64,000 nt of DNA from CBDCDJ01 sp965215355. Lineage in GTDB: Bacteria; Deinococcota; Deinococci; Deinococcales; Trueperaceae. Of this stretch, positions 27,356 to 36,337 are shown in pieces. The notes below the pieces were generated by a model. The model saw nothing but the letters and a program-made list of their open reading frames with translations. It was not told the origin of the DNA and searched no databases. The stretch lies in contig CBDCDJ010000007.1 of NCBI GenBank assembly GCA_965215355.1, forward strand, positions 1,922,001-1,986,000, given 5' to 3'. A program made the translations under genes and the position numbers. Numbering within the stretch: the stretch's first letter is position 1; each line of letters starts with the position of its first letter.

Positions 27356-27461
27356 GCTGCAATCTCTACATCCTCACGTGCGGCTCGGAAGTGTTTTGAC
27401 GGTATATAACTTTACCTGAAGGTTGTGGCCTCGAGCCTTTGCCACGCCGGTTTTGCTCGAG

Positions 27462-28571
27462 TCAACCCCCTGTTTGCCACGTGGGCACAGACGTGACGAC
27501 CTCGCCCCGCTCGTAGACGCGCAAAAAGGCGGCAACGACCTCCGGGTCGAACTGGGTGCCGGCTTGAGCTTCGATTTTGCTTACGGCCTCCAGCAACGAA
27601 CAGGCCCGCTGGTGAACCCGGTCGTGCGTGAGCGCGTCGAGCGTGTCGGCGACTGCGAAAATGCGACTTTCCAGGGGTATGTCGCCCCCGGCGAGTCCGG
27701 CCGGGTAGCCCGCGCCGTCCCAGCGCTCGTGGTGGGTGAGCGCAACGGTTTCGGCCAGTATCATGAGGGGGGACTGCCCGCCCGAAAGCAGTTGCGCACC
27801 CACGGTGGCGTGGGTTTTGACGACGTCGAACTCTTGTGGGGTGAGGCCTGAGGGTTTCATCAAAATACCGTCGGGAATGGCGATTTTGCCGACGTCGTGG
27901 AGCCGGGCGGCGCGCACCAACAGCTCGACGTGAGGGCGCTCCAACCCCAGTTCCAAGCCGATTTGCCCGCTGAGTTGCGACACCCGCCAGACGTGTTCGC
28001 CGCTTCGGTCGTCGCGGTACTCCGACGCGCGCGCCAGACGGACCAACATCTCGACTTGAGCATGCTCGAGTTGCCGGGTGCGCTCGGCGACGAGCGTTTC
28101 CAACAGGTCGCCCTTTTTGGCGAGCCGCTGCTGAAAGCGCCGCGCTTCCAACAGGTTGCAGACCCGCAAAATCACTTCGGTCGAGTCGAAGGGTTTGTTG
28201 ATAAAGTCCTTCGCGCCACTCGCCAGCGCTTGCTTTTTGGTTGTCGCGCGCTCGTCGGCGGTGAGCATGAGGATGGGAAAATACTCGCCCGCTTTGTCTT
28301 TGAGAGACTCCATCACGTCGAAGCCGGACAGGTGGGGCATGTTCAGGTCGAGCAGCAGCAGGTCGGGTCGCAACACCTCGAACTGTTCGGCGCTGCGGCG
28401 CGGGTCTTGCTCGGTGGTGACGTGCGTAAAGCCCTCGCGTTTTAGAATGGAGCGCAAGATGAGCACTTGCGCGTCGTCGTCGTCGACGATGAGGATTTTC
28501 ATGTCCCTGAGTGCCGGGAAATCGTCCACGCGCGAAAGCGAAGGGCTGGAAAACTGCATCGTAGCGTCCAC
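27462..28571 (-). CDS. Response regulator with HD-GYP phosphodiesterase domain
   Basis: A 369-residue protein: receiver domain near residues 22-140 (MKILIVDDDDA, phospho-acceptor Asp in LLLLDLNMP, Lys in FINKPFD) followed by a coiled-coil link and an HD-GYP domain (HDVGKIAIPD, LTHHERWDGAGYPAGLAGG). HD-GYP proteins hydrolyse cyclic di-GMP; the metal-binding HD and GYP motifs are intact. GTG at 28571 is fixed by AAAGGAG 5-6 nt upstream; the longer frame lacks conserved sequence. No histidine kinase is adjacent, so its phosphodonor is unknown. Confidence 0.92.
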   Translation of the reverse strand: MDATMQFSSPSLSRVDDFPALRDMKILIVDDDDAQVLILRSILKREGFTHVTTEQDPRRSAEQFEVLRPDLLLLDLNMPHLSGFDVMESLKDKAGEYFPILMLTADERATTKKQALASGAKDFINKPFDSTEVILRVCNLLEARRFQQRLAKKGDLLETLVAERTRQLEHAQVEMLVRLARASEYRDDRSGEHVWRVSQLSGQIGLELGLERPHVELLVRAARLHDVGKIAIPDGILMKPSGLTPQEFDVVKTHATVGAQLLSGGQSPLMILAETVALTHHERWDGAGYPAGLAGGDIPLESRIFAVADTLDALTHDRVHQRACSLLEAVSKIEAQAGTQFDPEVVAAFLRVYERGEVVTSVPTWQTGG

Positions 28572-28785
28572 AACGTCTCCTTTAGGTTTATAAAGCTGGC
28601 AGGGGAAAGGAAACGCCTTGCAAAGCATCCCCTGTCGCGCCCTTCGGCCGCCTGCACCGTTTGCCCCGACTCGAGCGCTTGCGTTGTGAGCGAGGTTCAG
28701 GTTCCTGCGCCCAAGCTCGAACCTGGGTTCGGACTTGGACACTTTGAGAGTAGCAGGCGCGCCTTACAAAATTCTTACCCTTGTC

Positions 28786-30165
28786 TCACGCGGCGAGGGC
28801 GTCTTTGAACTCGGCCACCAGCGTGGACAGCGTGGCCTTGGCGTCGCCAAAAAGCATACGGGTATTCTCTTTGAAAAACAGGGGATTTTCGACACCTGAA
28901 AAGCCGGGCTTGAGGCTGCGTTTGAGGACGAACACGGTCCTGGCGTTGTCCACGTTGATGATGGGCATTCCGTAGAGCGGGCTGCCCGCGTCCTCGCGCG
29001 CCGCCGGGTTGACCACGTCGTTCGCGCCGATGACGATGGCGACATCGACCGCGTCCATCGACGGGTTGACGTCGTCGGGTTCGACGAGCGCTTCGTAGGG
29101 CACGTTGGCCTCGGCGAGGAGCACGTTCATGTGGCCCGGCATCCGCCCGGCGACCGGGTGAATCGCGTAGCGCACCTCGGCCCCGTTGGCCTCCAGCAAG
29201 TCGGCGAGTTCGCGGACCATGTGCTGCGCCTGCGCCACGGCCATGCCGTAACCGGGCACGAAGATGACGCTGTTGGCGGCTTCCAGCATATAGTAGGCAT
29301 CCTCGGCGGAAATCGGCTTAGCTTCTCCTTCTACGACGGCGCTGCTCGAGCCGACAGCCACCCCGCCGAAACCGCTGAAGAGCACGTTGGCGAGCGAGCG
29401 GTTCATCGCCTTGCACATGATGTTGGTCAAAATCAGCCCCGACGCCCCGACCAGCGAGCCCGCGACGATTAAGACGTTGTTCCCGATGATAAAGCCCGCC
29501 ATGCTCGCCGCCAAACCTGAATAGCTGTTCAGAAGCGACACCACGATGGGCATGTCCGCCCCGCCGATGGGGATGACCGCCAGCACGCCGAGCGCTAGGG
29601 CGATGAGGATGGCGAGGATGAAGAGAAAATACACGCTGCCTGGCGCAAGGGCGAAGATGATGCCAATAAGGAGTGCCCCGCCGAGCAGCGCTGCGTTGAC
29701 GAGTTGCTGACGGTCGAACTGAATCGGCCTGCCCTCGAGCCGTCCTGAGAGTTTCCCGAACGCGACCAGGCTGCCCGTAAAGGTCACCCCGCCTATCAAG
29801 ACCGCCAAAAAGATGGCGACGGCGGTGAACGCGTCGGTCTGCGGCGCGCGCTGGTACTCGGCCCAGCCGACGAGCAAACTCGCCAGACCGCCCGAGCCGT
29901 TCAGCAGCGCCACCATCTCGGGCATCTGCGTCATCTGCACCGTGCGCGCGGCGACCACGCCGACGACCGCACCGACGGCGAGACCCACAAAAATCCAGGT
30001 GTAAGCCAAACCGCTGACCGACAGCGTCACGACAATCGCCAGCAGCATCCCGGCAGCCGAGACGAGGTTGCCGCGCCGCGCGGTCTCGGCCCGACCCAGC
30101 ATCTTCAGCCCGTAGATGAACAGCACCGAGGCGACGATGTAGGCGATGTTGACGAAAACGCTCAC
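28786..30165 (-). CDS. pntB: NAD(P) transhydrogenase subunit beta
   Basis: The 459-residue beta subunit of proton-translocating transhydrogenase, carrying roughly nine membrane helices and the C-terminal NADP(H)-binding dIII domain. dIII motifs include VPGYGMAVAQAQHMVRELADLL, VRYAIHPVAGRMPGHMNVLL and PLYGMPIINVDNARTVFVLKR. Start overlaps pntAB by 4 bp (ATGA). The enzyme couples proton influx to NADPH formation from NADH, supplying reducing power. Confidence 0.96.
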   Translation of the reverse strand: MSVFVNIAYIVASVLFIYGLKMLGRAETARRGNLVSAAGMLLAIVVTLSVSGLAYTWIFVGLAVGAVVGVVAARTVQMTQMPEMVALLNGSGGLASLLVGWAEYQRAPQTDAFTAVAIFLAVLIGGVTFTGSLVAFGKLSGRLEGRPIQFDRQQLVNAALLGGALLIGIIFALAPGSVYFLFILAILIALALGVLAVIPIGGADMPIVVSLLNSYSGLAASMAGFIIGNNVLIVAGSLVGASGLILTNIMCKAMNRSLANVLFSGFGGVAVGSSSAVVEGEAKPISAEDAYYMLEAANSVIFVPGYGMAVAQAQHMVRELADLLEANGAEVRYAIHPVAGRMPGHMNVLLAEANVPYEALVEPDDVNPSMDAVDVAIVIGANDVVNPAAREDAGSPLYGMPIINVDNARTVFVLKRSLKPGFSGVENPLFFKENTRMLFGDAKATLSTLVAEFKDALAA

Positions 30166-30437
30166 TTTTTCCCTGCTTTGAACATGCCCAGCATCCGGTC
30201 AGTGACGAGGTAGCCGCCGACGACGTTGATGGTCGCGAAAATCACGGCCAACGTGCCTAAAAAAGTCCCGAACGGCCCGCCGATGCCCGCCGCGATGATG
30301 GCACCCACAATCGTGATGCCCGAAATCGCGTTCGAGCCCGACATCAGCGGGGTGTGGAGTTGCGACGGCACCTTTTTGATGAGTTCGACGCCCAAAAAAA
30401 TCGCCAGCACGAAGATGAAGACCAGTAGGATAATCAT
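30162..30437 (-). CDS. pntAB: NAD(P) transhydrogenase alpha part 2 (membrane dII)
   Basis: A 91-residue membrane segment with three helices (IIILLVFIFVLAIFLGVELI and SGITIVGAIIAAGIGG and LAVIFATINVVGGYLVTDRML), matching the separate transmembrane alpha-2 subunit of the split three-gene transhydrogenase type found in Rhodospirillum and Thermus. It overlaps both neighbours by 4 bp. Confidence 0.93.
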   Translation of the reverse strand: MIILLVFIFVLAIFLGVELIKKVPSQLHTPLMSGSNAISGITIVGAIIAAGIGGPFGTFLGTLAVIFATINVVGGYLVTDRMLGMFKAGKK

Positions 30438-31570
30438 GCTTGTCCCTTCACGACCGCGCGGATGCGCTCGTCCCGAATCTCGCCGTCATGCGTCAGCAAA
30501 ACGCTCTTGACAATCTCGTCTTCTAAGTTCAGCTCGAGCCGACCCGTTTCCTTGTTCCAGGCGTGCTCGAGCAGGTTCGCCACGTTGCTCGCGTACATCT
30601 GCGAGGCGTCGCGAGCGACCTCGCCGGGAAAGTTGCTCATCCCGACGATGTAGACGCCGTTCACCGTCACCGTTTCGTCGGGGACGGTGCCTTCGACGTT
30701 GCCGCCGGTCGAGGCGGCCAAGTCCACCACCACGCTGCCGGGCCGCATCCCGGCGACCATCTCTTTAGACACGATACGCGGCGCGGCCCGCCCGAACACC
30801 TGCGCGGTGGTGATGACGATGTCGGAGTTGGCGATAACGCGAGCCATGCCCTGCCGTTGCCGCTCCAACTGCTCTTCGCTCAAGGCTTTGGCGTAGCCCT
30901 GCTCGGTTTGCCCGGTTTCGCCCACGTCGATTTTGACGAACTTCGCGCCCAAGGACTGCACCTGCTCCTCGACCACGGGCCGGGTGTCATAGGCCTCGAC
31001 CCGCGCGCCGAGCCGCTTGGCGGTGGCGATGGCCTGCAAACCCGCCACGCCCGCGCCGATGACGAAGACCCGCGCCGGGGGAATCGTCCCGGCGGGCGTG
31101 CTCATCATCGGGAACGCCTTGGGCAGCGCGTCGGCGGCCTTGACGACGGCGACGTAGCCTGCGAGAGAGGCCTGGCTCGAGAGCGCGTCCATCTTCTGCG
31201 CGTAGGTCGTGCGCGGCACGAGTTCCATGCAGAGCGCGCTGACGCGCTTGTCGGCAAGCTTTTGAACGAGCGGGCCGTTTTGGAAGGGCTCCAAAAAGCT
31301 CACCAGAACGGTGTTTTCTTTCAAACTAGAAATTAACTCAGCGTTCGGCTTGCCCAACAGAATGACGACATCGGCCCCGCTCAGGTCGGGGTCGTCTACG
31401 AGCGTCGCGCCCGAGGCGGCATAGTCCGCATCCGAAAATCCGAGCGCCGCGCCGTAGCCTTTCGGAACGTTAAGTCCCGCGCCGAGTTGAGTGAGCTTTT
31501 GCGCGGCCTGCGGCGTGACGGCGACGCGCGCTTCTTCGGGGTCGGCTTCTCTCGCAACGACGATGTTCAT
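30434..31570 (-). CDS. pntAA: NAD(P) transhydrogenase alpha part 1 (NAD-binding dI)
   Basis: The 378-residue soluble NAD(H)-binding subunit, beginning MNIVVAREADPEEARVAVTP and containing the nucleotide loop VFVIGAGVAGLQAIATAKRLGA and the RQGMARVIANSDIVITTAQ helix. The fold is shared with alanine dehydrogenase; here the context of pntAB and pntB settles the call. ATG at 31570 starts the conserved part; upstream in-frame sequence is unrelated. First gene of the pnt operon. Confidence 0.95.
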   Translation of the reverse strand: MNIVVAREADPEEARVAVTPQAAQKLTQLGAGLNVPKGYGAALGFSDADYAASGATLVDDPDLSGADVVILLGKPNAELISSLKENTVLVSFLEPFQNGPLVQKLADKRVSALCMELVPRTTYAQKMDALSSQASLAGYVAVVKAADALPKAFPMMSTPAGTIPPARVFVIGAGVAGLQAIATAKRLGARVEAYDTRPVVEEQVQSLGAKFVKIDVGETGQTEQGYAKALSEEQLERQRQGMARVIANSDIVITTAQVFGRAAPRIVSKEMVAGMRPGSVVVDLAASTGGNVEGTVPDETVTVNGVYIVGMSNFPGEVARDASQMYASNVANLLEHAWNKETGRLELNLEDEIVKSVLLTHDGEIRDERIRAVVKGQA

Positions 31571-31647
31571 GTGCCAAGCATCATGACATATTTGGGGTTG
31601 GCTGGGTTTGAGAGGACTTGCCGCACGGTGGGAGGCCAGGAGAATTG

Positions 31648-31694
31648 AGAATACAGAAGGGCGAGTGTTCGGTTTATTGGCCCTTCTGTATTCT
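31648..31694. repeat. Dispersed hairpin repeat, GAATACAGAA type
   Basis: Perfect 15-bp arms AGAATACAGAAGGGC (31648-31662) and GCCCTTCTGTATTCT (31680-31694) with a 17-nt loop. Unlike the local GC content, it is AT-rich in its ends. A related hairpin lies at 45990-46040. Confidence 0.8.
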
Positions 31695-31797
31695 GCTATT
31701 TGCACCTTTGACAGCAGGTGCGTAAGGTGAGAAGGTTTTTGCAGCAGTCTCGGCGCGTGGCCGTGTTAAGCTCGTCCGAACTGGAAAGGCTTCTTTT

Positions 31798-33003
31798 ATG
31801 GCGCACCGCACCCCCGGAGGGCTCCCGTTTTTACGCAAGGTCAAGCCGAGCTACCTCGTGCTGCTCGCGCTCGTGCCGCTCGTCGTGTACCTGTTCGTTT
31901 ACAACCCGGTGTATCAGAGTTCGCTGAAGTTCATCCTGCCCGGCATCCAGCTGACGCTGCTGCTCGCCGTGTTCGGCTACCTGCTGGCAGCGGTGTGGGG
32001 CCTGATTTTGGCGGGGATGCAATTTTTGAAGCTCGGCCGCGGCACCTTGCGAACTTTTCTGGTCATCGGCGCGGGCTTCGTTCTGGTGAGCGTCGGTCTG
32101 CTGTTTTTGCCCAAAGACGACTACGTGCTCGTCGGCGCGGCGGACGGCACGGTCGCCATCGTCCAGGGCACGCCGCGCTCTTTGAGCGACGCGGTGCGGA
32201 GCGGCAGCTATCAAGAAGGGGTGGCGGCACGCGCCTTTCGCGCCGTGCCCGACGCTGAAACGGCCTTGGACCGTATTCGCACTGGCACCTACACGGGTGC
32301 GCTCATTCCCAAAGCGGCGCTGCCCGCGGGGGAAGAGGTGCTGTGGGAAACCTCGGTCACGCCGCAGCCGCGCATCAACCTGTTTTCCGGGCTGTTGGCG
32401 CTGGGCGTGTTCTTGTTGCTGCTGGTGTTCGGCGGCTGGCAGAGCGGTGAGCACCCGCTGGCGATTTTCGCCGAACTTTACATCGACATCATCCGGGGCA
32501 TCCCGATGCTCGTCATCATCTTGTTCATCGGCCTGGTGTTGCCGGGCGAACTCGCCAAGCTCAACATCTTGTTCGAACCCGACAACGAGTTCTTGCGCAA
32601 CTTGCAGCGCGGCACCTTGGCTATCGGCCTCGCTTACGCCGCGTACATGGCCGAGATTTTCCGCGCCGGCATTCAAGCCGTGCCGCGCGGCCAGACCGAA
32701 GCGGCGCGCACGCTCGGGTTGACGGGGTTGCAGACGGTGCGCTTCATCGTGCTGCCGCAGGCCCTGCGCGTGGTGATTCCGCCCTTGGGCAACGAGTTCA
32801 TCGCCATGCTGAAAGACACCGCCATCATCTCGCTCATCGGCACCGAGGAGATGACGCGCTTGGCAAGGGCCTACGGCGCGGCGACGCTGAACAACATCCC
32901 GCCCTACAACACGGCGGCGGTGCTCTACATCGTCCTGACCTTGAGCGCCTCGAGCCTGCTCAAATGGATAGAGCGCCGCACCGGGGCGGGGGAGACGCGC
33001 TAG
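31798..33003 (+). CDS. Amino-acid ABC transporter permease with an inserted soluble piece
   Basis: A 401-residue permease of the HisM/GlnP type. Helices occur near 20-36, 45-75, 85-104 and from 196 on; the EAA loop reads EAARTLGLTGLQTVRFIVLPQAL, the ATPase contact. Between helices, residues about 106-196 form a soluble insert including GTVAIVQGTPRSLSDAV and ETALDRIRTGTYTGALIPKAAL. That pattern resembles a lobe of family 3 solute-binding proteins (VGVQxGT ... A..AL..G..DA). No ATPase or binding-protein gene is adjacent, which is unusual for such operons. The ATG at 31798 follows GGAAAGG. Substrate unknown. Confidence 0.85.
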   Translation: MAHRTPGGLPFLRKVKPSYLVLLALVPLVVYLFVYNPVYQSSLKFILPGIQLTLLLAVFGYLLAAVWGLILAGMQFLKLGRGTLRTFLVIGAGFVLVSVGLLFLPKDDYVLVGAADGTVAIVQGTPRSLSDAVRSGSYQEGVAARAFRAVPDAETALDRIRTGTYTGALIPKAALPAGEEVLWETSVTPQPRINLFSGLLALGVFLLLLVFGGWQSGEHPLAIFAELYIDIIRGIPMLVIILFIGLVLPGELAKLNILFEPDNEFLRNLQRGTLAIGLAYAAYMAEIFRAGIQAVPRGQTEAARTLGLTGLQTVRFIVLPQALRVVIPPLGNEFIAMLKDTAIISLIGTEEMTRLARAYGAATLNNIPPYNTAAVLYIVLTLSASSLLKWIERRTGAGETR

Positions 33004-33143
33004 GCCGGGGTGATACTCGACTTTGTTGGCGTGAACTTTGCTGGACCGGAAGTAAGAATTTAGAATTCAGGAGTCAGAAGCTGGCGACGTGAGAGGGTGC
33101 ATCGTCCCGACCCTTAACGCCACCCGCTGATGCCACCACACCG

Positions 33144-33962
33144 CTAGTGCCACCACACCGCGAGGTTCGGGTAGTACGCTTCGACGATGATTTGAAACAA
33201 GAAGTAGTCGACGATCAAATGGACGATCAAGACCCAGACGAGGATGCGTGAGCGCTCGAACATCGCCCCCTGCGACAGCGCGAGGACGGCGATGAAGACC
33301 GGCCCCCAGCCCGCAAAGGCCATGTCGTAGAGGACGACCGTGTAGATGACCGCCTGCGCCGGGTTGGCGACGCGGTAGGGAAAGAGACTGCGCAAAATCG
33401 CGAAACAGATGTTGATGAAAAACAGTTCGTCCCACACCCCGACCGCGTTGATGCCCATGAACAGTTTGAACAGTTCCTCACCGTCCGGCGTGCTCGGCAG
33501 CAGCCAGTTGAACCTCACCTCCGGACTCAGGACTTCCAGGTAAAGCGTGAGCCCGCCCCAGGCGAGCGGCACGCTGCTCAAAGTGTAGAGGACGTCGACG
33601 AGGTCGAAGCGCTCCGGCCACAGTTTGAAAGTGATGATGTCCGGCCGCCGCAAGATGAGGGGTGGGACGACGAGCACCGCGACGAAGGCCGCGCCCAGCT
33701 CGAGCACGTGCCGCCAATCCAAACCCGTGTCGAGGGGCGCAATCGCCAAAATTCCGATAGGGACGGCGAGGGCCAGGTACTTCCGGCGTCGTTCCGGGCT
33801 TTCTCGAGGGAGCAAAACGCCGAAACCGACAGCCGCCAGCAGGCCGAGCGCAACGCGGACGCTCACCGACAAGAAAAAAACGTCCCGGTCGAGCGGCAAC
33901 AGCATCACGGTGGCGAACAGCAGCAGCAACAGCGGCCACAAAGAAGGGGGTTTGGAGGTCAC
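33144..33962 (-). CDS. CPBP-like integral membrane protein
   Basis: A 272-residue protein with about seven or eight hydrophobic segments. The C-terminal region, GVWDELFFINICFAIL and VLIVHLIVDYFLFQ, resembles CPBP intramembrane protease motifs, but the usual EExxxR reads DELFFIN, so the catalytic Glu pair and Arg are lacking. It is perhaps a non-protease relative. GTG at 33962 follows a -10 box (33970-33975) by 7 nt. It was divergent to alr before the ISAs1 insertion. Function unknown. Confidence 0.6.
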   Translation of the reverse strand: MTSKPPSLWPLLLLLFATVMLLPLDRDVFFLSVSVRVALGLLAAVGFGVLLPRESPERRRKYLALAVPIGILAIAPLDTGLDWRHVLELGAAFVAVLVVPPLILRRPDIITFKLWPERFDLVDVLYTLSSVPLAWGGLTLYLEVLSPEVRFNWLLPSTPDGEELFKLFMGINAVGVWDELFFINICFAILRSLFPYRVANPAQAVIYTVVLYDMAFAGWGPVFIAVLALSQGAMFERSRILVWVLIVHLIVDYFLFQIIVEAYYPNLAVWWH

Positions 33963-33969
33963 TCAGACA

Positions 33970-33975
33970 AGTCTA
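33970..33975 (-). promoter_or_regulatory. -10 box TAGACT for CPBP-like gene
   Basis: Minus-strand TAGACT, 7 nt, then GTG at 33962; no ribosome site. Confidence 0.45.
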
Positions 33976-34016
33976 ACGCGCCGGTTCGAACTGCGTCCCA
34001 AAGCGCGGTATTCTTG

Positions 34017-35224
34017 CAGGGCTGACGCATCAAAAGCGAAGGCGCTAGTCTTGAGGAATGACAGAAGAGCTAGAGACAGAGCAGCTACGTTTAGCGGTGT
34101 TGCACTTTGCGGAATTACCTGACCCAAGGATAGAGAGAAGCAAACAGCATTCGCTGGTTACCATTGTGGCTATCGCTTTGAGCGCGATTCTAGCAGGGGC
34201 AGACAGCTTTTACGAGATAGAAACGTTTGGGCAGACGAAGAAGGTGTGGCTGGAAGGGTTCCTTGAGTTGAAAAACGGCATTCCCAGTCATGACACCTTC
34301 AACCGAGTATTTTGCCTGTTAGACCCCGCCCATTTCCAGACGTGCGCGCTGGACTGGGTGCGAGCAGCTATCGGTGGCCGTCTCAGGGCTGAGGATGTGC
34401 TGGCAATCGACGGTAAGCAGCTACGGGGTTCGGCAACCGAGACTGTTAAGGCTGTGCATATGCTCAACGTCTGGTCACACGCGCACGGGCTATGCCTGAC
34501 CTCGACGGCGGTAGACGGCAAGAGCAACGAGATTAGCCACGTGCCGGGCTTGCTCGACACCTTGTCGCTGCTCGATATAGCAGGCTGTATTGTGACGGTA
34601 GACGCACTCAACACGCAACGTGACATCGCTGTCAAAGTCAAAGAGCACGATGCCGAGTACATCATGGCACTCAAACAAAACCACCCCAAGCTCTATGAAG
34701 ATGTGGCGTGGCTGTTCGAGAACGCCGACGCTTCCCAACTCGACAACAGCTTCGAGACCCGTGAACGCTGCCGGGGACGCGACGAGGTGCGACACTGCAC
34801 GGTCTTGTCCGAGGTGTCTGAACTTGCTTTCTTAGAGGCGCATCAATGGCCCGGCCTTGAGAGTGTCGCCAAAGTCACTTCGAAACGCACCCTCAAAGGC
34901 CAAACCAGCCAAGAAGAGCGCTACTACTTATGTAGCTTCAAAGCCGATGCTGAAAAGCTTCTGTCAGCCGTTCGTGCTCATTGGGGTGTCGAGAACAAGC
35001 TGCACTGGACTTTGGATGTTGTCTTTGGTGAGGACGCCCACAGCTACACAGAGCGTCGTGGTGCTGAGAACATGTCCATACTACGGCAGTTCGCCTTAAA
35101 CTTACTCAGGCAAGACACCTCTAAAGGTTCACTCAAAGCTAAGCGCAAAAGGGCTGCTTGGGATGACGACTTTCGTGCGCGTATCATCAAAGGTCTTAGC
35201 CCTGATTAAGATGCGTCAGCCCTG
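34017..35224 (+). mobile_element. Complete ISAs1-family insertion sequence
   Basis: Perfect 15-bp terminal inverted repeats: CAGGGCTGACGCATC at 34017-34031 and GATGCGTCAGCCCTG at 35210-35224. A 10-bp target duplication GGTATTCTTG flanks it (34007-34016 and 35225-35234). The element is 1208 bp with an intact transposase, so insertion is recent. It landed within a tandem pair of near-identical 16-mers (AAGCGCGGTATTCTTG and AAGCGCGGTATCCTTG) just upstream of alr. Confidence 0.95.
34058..35209 (+). CDS. ISAs1-family transposase
   Basis: A 383-residue DDE transposase with FAELPDPRIERSKQHSLVTI at the N-terminus, first catalytic Asp in LAIDGKQLRGS, second in IVTVDALNTQRDIA and the Glu region HWGVENKLHWTLDVVFGED. 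The frame is intact and fills the element, ending 1 bp before the right inverted repeat. Lower GC than the host genes indicates foreign origin. No second gene is carried. Confidence 0.95.
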   Translation: MTEELETEQLRLAVLHFAELPDPRIERSKQHSLVTIVAIALSAILAGADSFYEIETFGQTKKVWLEGFLELKNGIPSHDTFNRVFCLLDPAHFQTCALDWVRAAIGGRLRAEDVLAIDGKQLRGSATETVKAVHMLNVWSHAHGLCLTSTAVDGKSNEISHVPGLLDTLSLLDIAGCIVTVDALNTQRDIAVKVKEHDAEYIMALKQNHPKLYEDVAWLFENADASQLDNSFETRERCRGRDEVRHCTVLSEVSELAFLEAHQWPGLESVAKVTSKRTLKGQTSQEERYYLCSFKADAEKLLSAVRAHWGVENKLHWTLDVVFGEDAHSYTERRGAENMSILRQFALNLLRQDTSKGSLKAKRKRAAWDDDFRARIIKGLSPD

Positions 35225-35242
35225 GGTATTCTTGAAGCGCGG

Positions 35243-35248
35243 TATCCT
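35243..35248 (+). promoter_or_regulatory. -10 box TATCCT for alr, now next to ISAs1
   Basis: TATCCT, 6 nt, then ATG at 35255. The position 17 nt upstream, where a -35 box belongs, now falls in the ISAs1 right end (about 35220-35225). The original -35 was separated by the insertion. Confidence 0.5.
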
Positions 35249-35254
35249 TGAGCC

Positions 35255-36337
35255 ATGCCGACCGCCACCGTCAGTCTGGACGCCCTCCGCCACAACATCG
35301 CGCGCATCCGCAGCCACTTACAGCCCGAAACGAAGCTTCTCGCCGCCGTCAAGGCGAACGCCTACGGGCACGGCGCGGTGAGAGTGGCGCACCACTTCGC
35401 GGCCTGCGGCGTCACTTACTTCGGCGTCGCCACCGCCGGGGAAGCTTTGGAGTTGCGCGCGGGCGGCGTGACCCAGCCGATTCTTATTTTTTCGCCCGTG
35501 TACGAAAACATCCCCGAACTCGTCGATTACGGCGTCGCCCTGACCGTCGCGGACACCCACAGTTTGGAAGTTGTCAAAGCGAGCGGCGTAAGAGGGGCTC
35601 AGGTTCACCTCAAGGTCGATACCGGCATGGGGCGTTTGGGTCTGGATTGGCGCGAGGCCGTCGAACTTGCTAAGCACATCGACGCGGCTGAAAACCTCGT
35701 CTTAGAGGGCGTGTGGACGCACTTCGCCGCCTCGGACGACGGCGACCGGGCGTTTACGCTGGCCCAACTCGAGGCCTTCGACCTCTTTTTGGAGAGTTTG
35801 CGCGAGCACCGTATCGACCCCGGAACAGTCCACGCGGCCAACTCCGCGGGCGTTTTCGCTTACCCCGAGGCGCACTTCGACCTGGTGCGGCCCGGCATCG
35901 CGCTGTACGGCTACCACTCGAGCGAAATCGTGGCGGGGCTGGAAAAGGACCTGCAGCCCGCCCTGACCCTCAGCGCGCCCGTCACCTTTGTGAAACGTGT
36001 CAGGGCGGGCACATCCATTTCTTATAGCAGTCTGTGGACGGCCCCGCGCGACACGACCGTCGCCACGGTGCGCATCGGCTACGCCGACGGTTATCCGCGG
36101 CTGCTCACGAACAAGGGCGAGGTCGGCTTTAAGGGCGGCCTCAAACCCATCGCCGGACGCGTCTGCATGGACCAGTTGATGATTGACGTGGGCGACGCGG
36201 ACGTTGCCGTCGGCGACCGGGTCACGCTGTTCGGCCCCGGCGGGCTGGACGCGGAGACGCTTGCAGGCCGGATGGGGACAATCTCTTACGACCTGCTGGT
36301 CTCACTTTCTCCCAGGGTCGAGCGCGTTTACGAGTAA
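35255..36337 (+). CDS. alr: Alanine racemase
   Basis: PLP-dependent racemase supplying D-alanine for peptidoglycan. The 360-residue protein has the cofactor Lys in AAVKANAYGHGAVRVA near residue 34, HLKVDTGMGRLGL near 118, HAANSAGVFAYPEAHFDLVRPGIALYG, and the catalytic Tyr in SYSSLWTAPRDTTVATVRIGYADGYPR with KPIAGRVCMDQLMIDVG. Its promoter region carries the ISAs1 insertion 31 bp upstream. The 3' end overlaps usp by 10 bp, tail to tail. The gene is intact, and expression is probably still sufficient or served by the IS end. Confidence 0.96.
   Translation: MPTATVSLDALRHNIARIRSHLQPETKLLAAVKANAYGHGAVRVAHHFAACGVTYFGVATAGEALELRAGGVTQPILIFSPVYENIPELVDYGVALTVADTHSLEVVKASGVRGAQVHLKVDTGMGRLGLDWREAVELAKHIDAAENLVLEGVWTHFAASDDGDRAFTLAQLEAFDLFLESLREHRIDPGTVHAANSAGVFAYPEAHFDLVRPGIALYGYHSSEIVAGLEKDLQPALTLSAPVTFVKRVRAGTSISYSSLWTAPRDTTVATVRIGYADGYPRLLTNKGEVGFKGGLKPIAGRVCMDQLMIDVGDADVAVGDRVTLFGPGGLDAETLAGRMGTISYDLLVSLSPRVERVYE

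Noticed and set aside
30434..31570. Alanine dehydrogenase as identity of the minus-strand NAD-binding gene
   Set aside because: Shares the fold, but the pntAB/pntB context and the RQGMARVIANSDIVITTAQ motif mark it as PntAA; the true ald lies at 58036.
33144..33962. Functional CPBP protease
   Set aside because: The EExxxR motif is missing, so only a relative is claimed.
36328..36337. Frameshift between alr and usp ends
   Set aside because: Both frames are intact; it is simply a 10-bp tail overlap of convergent genes.
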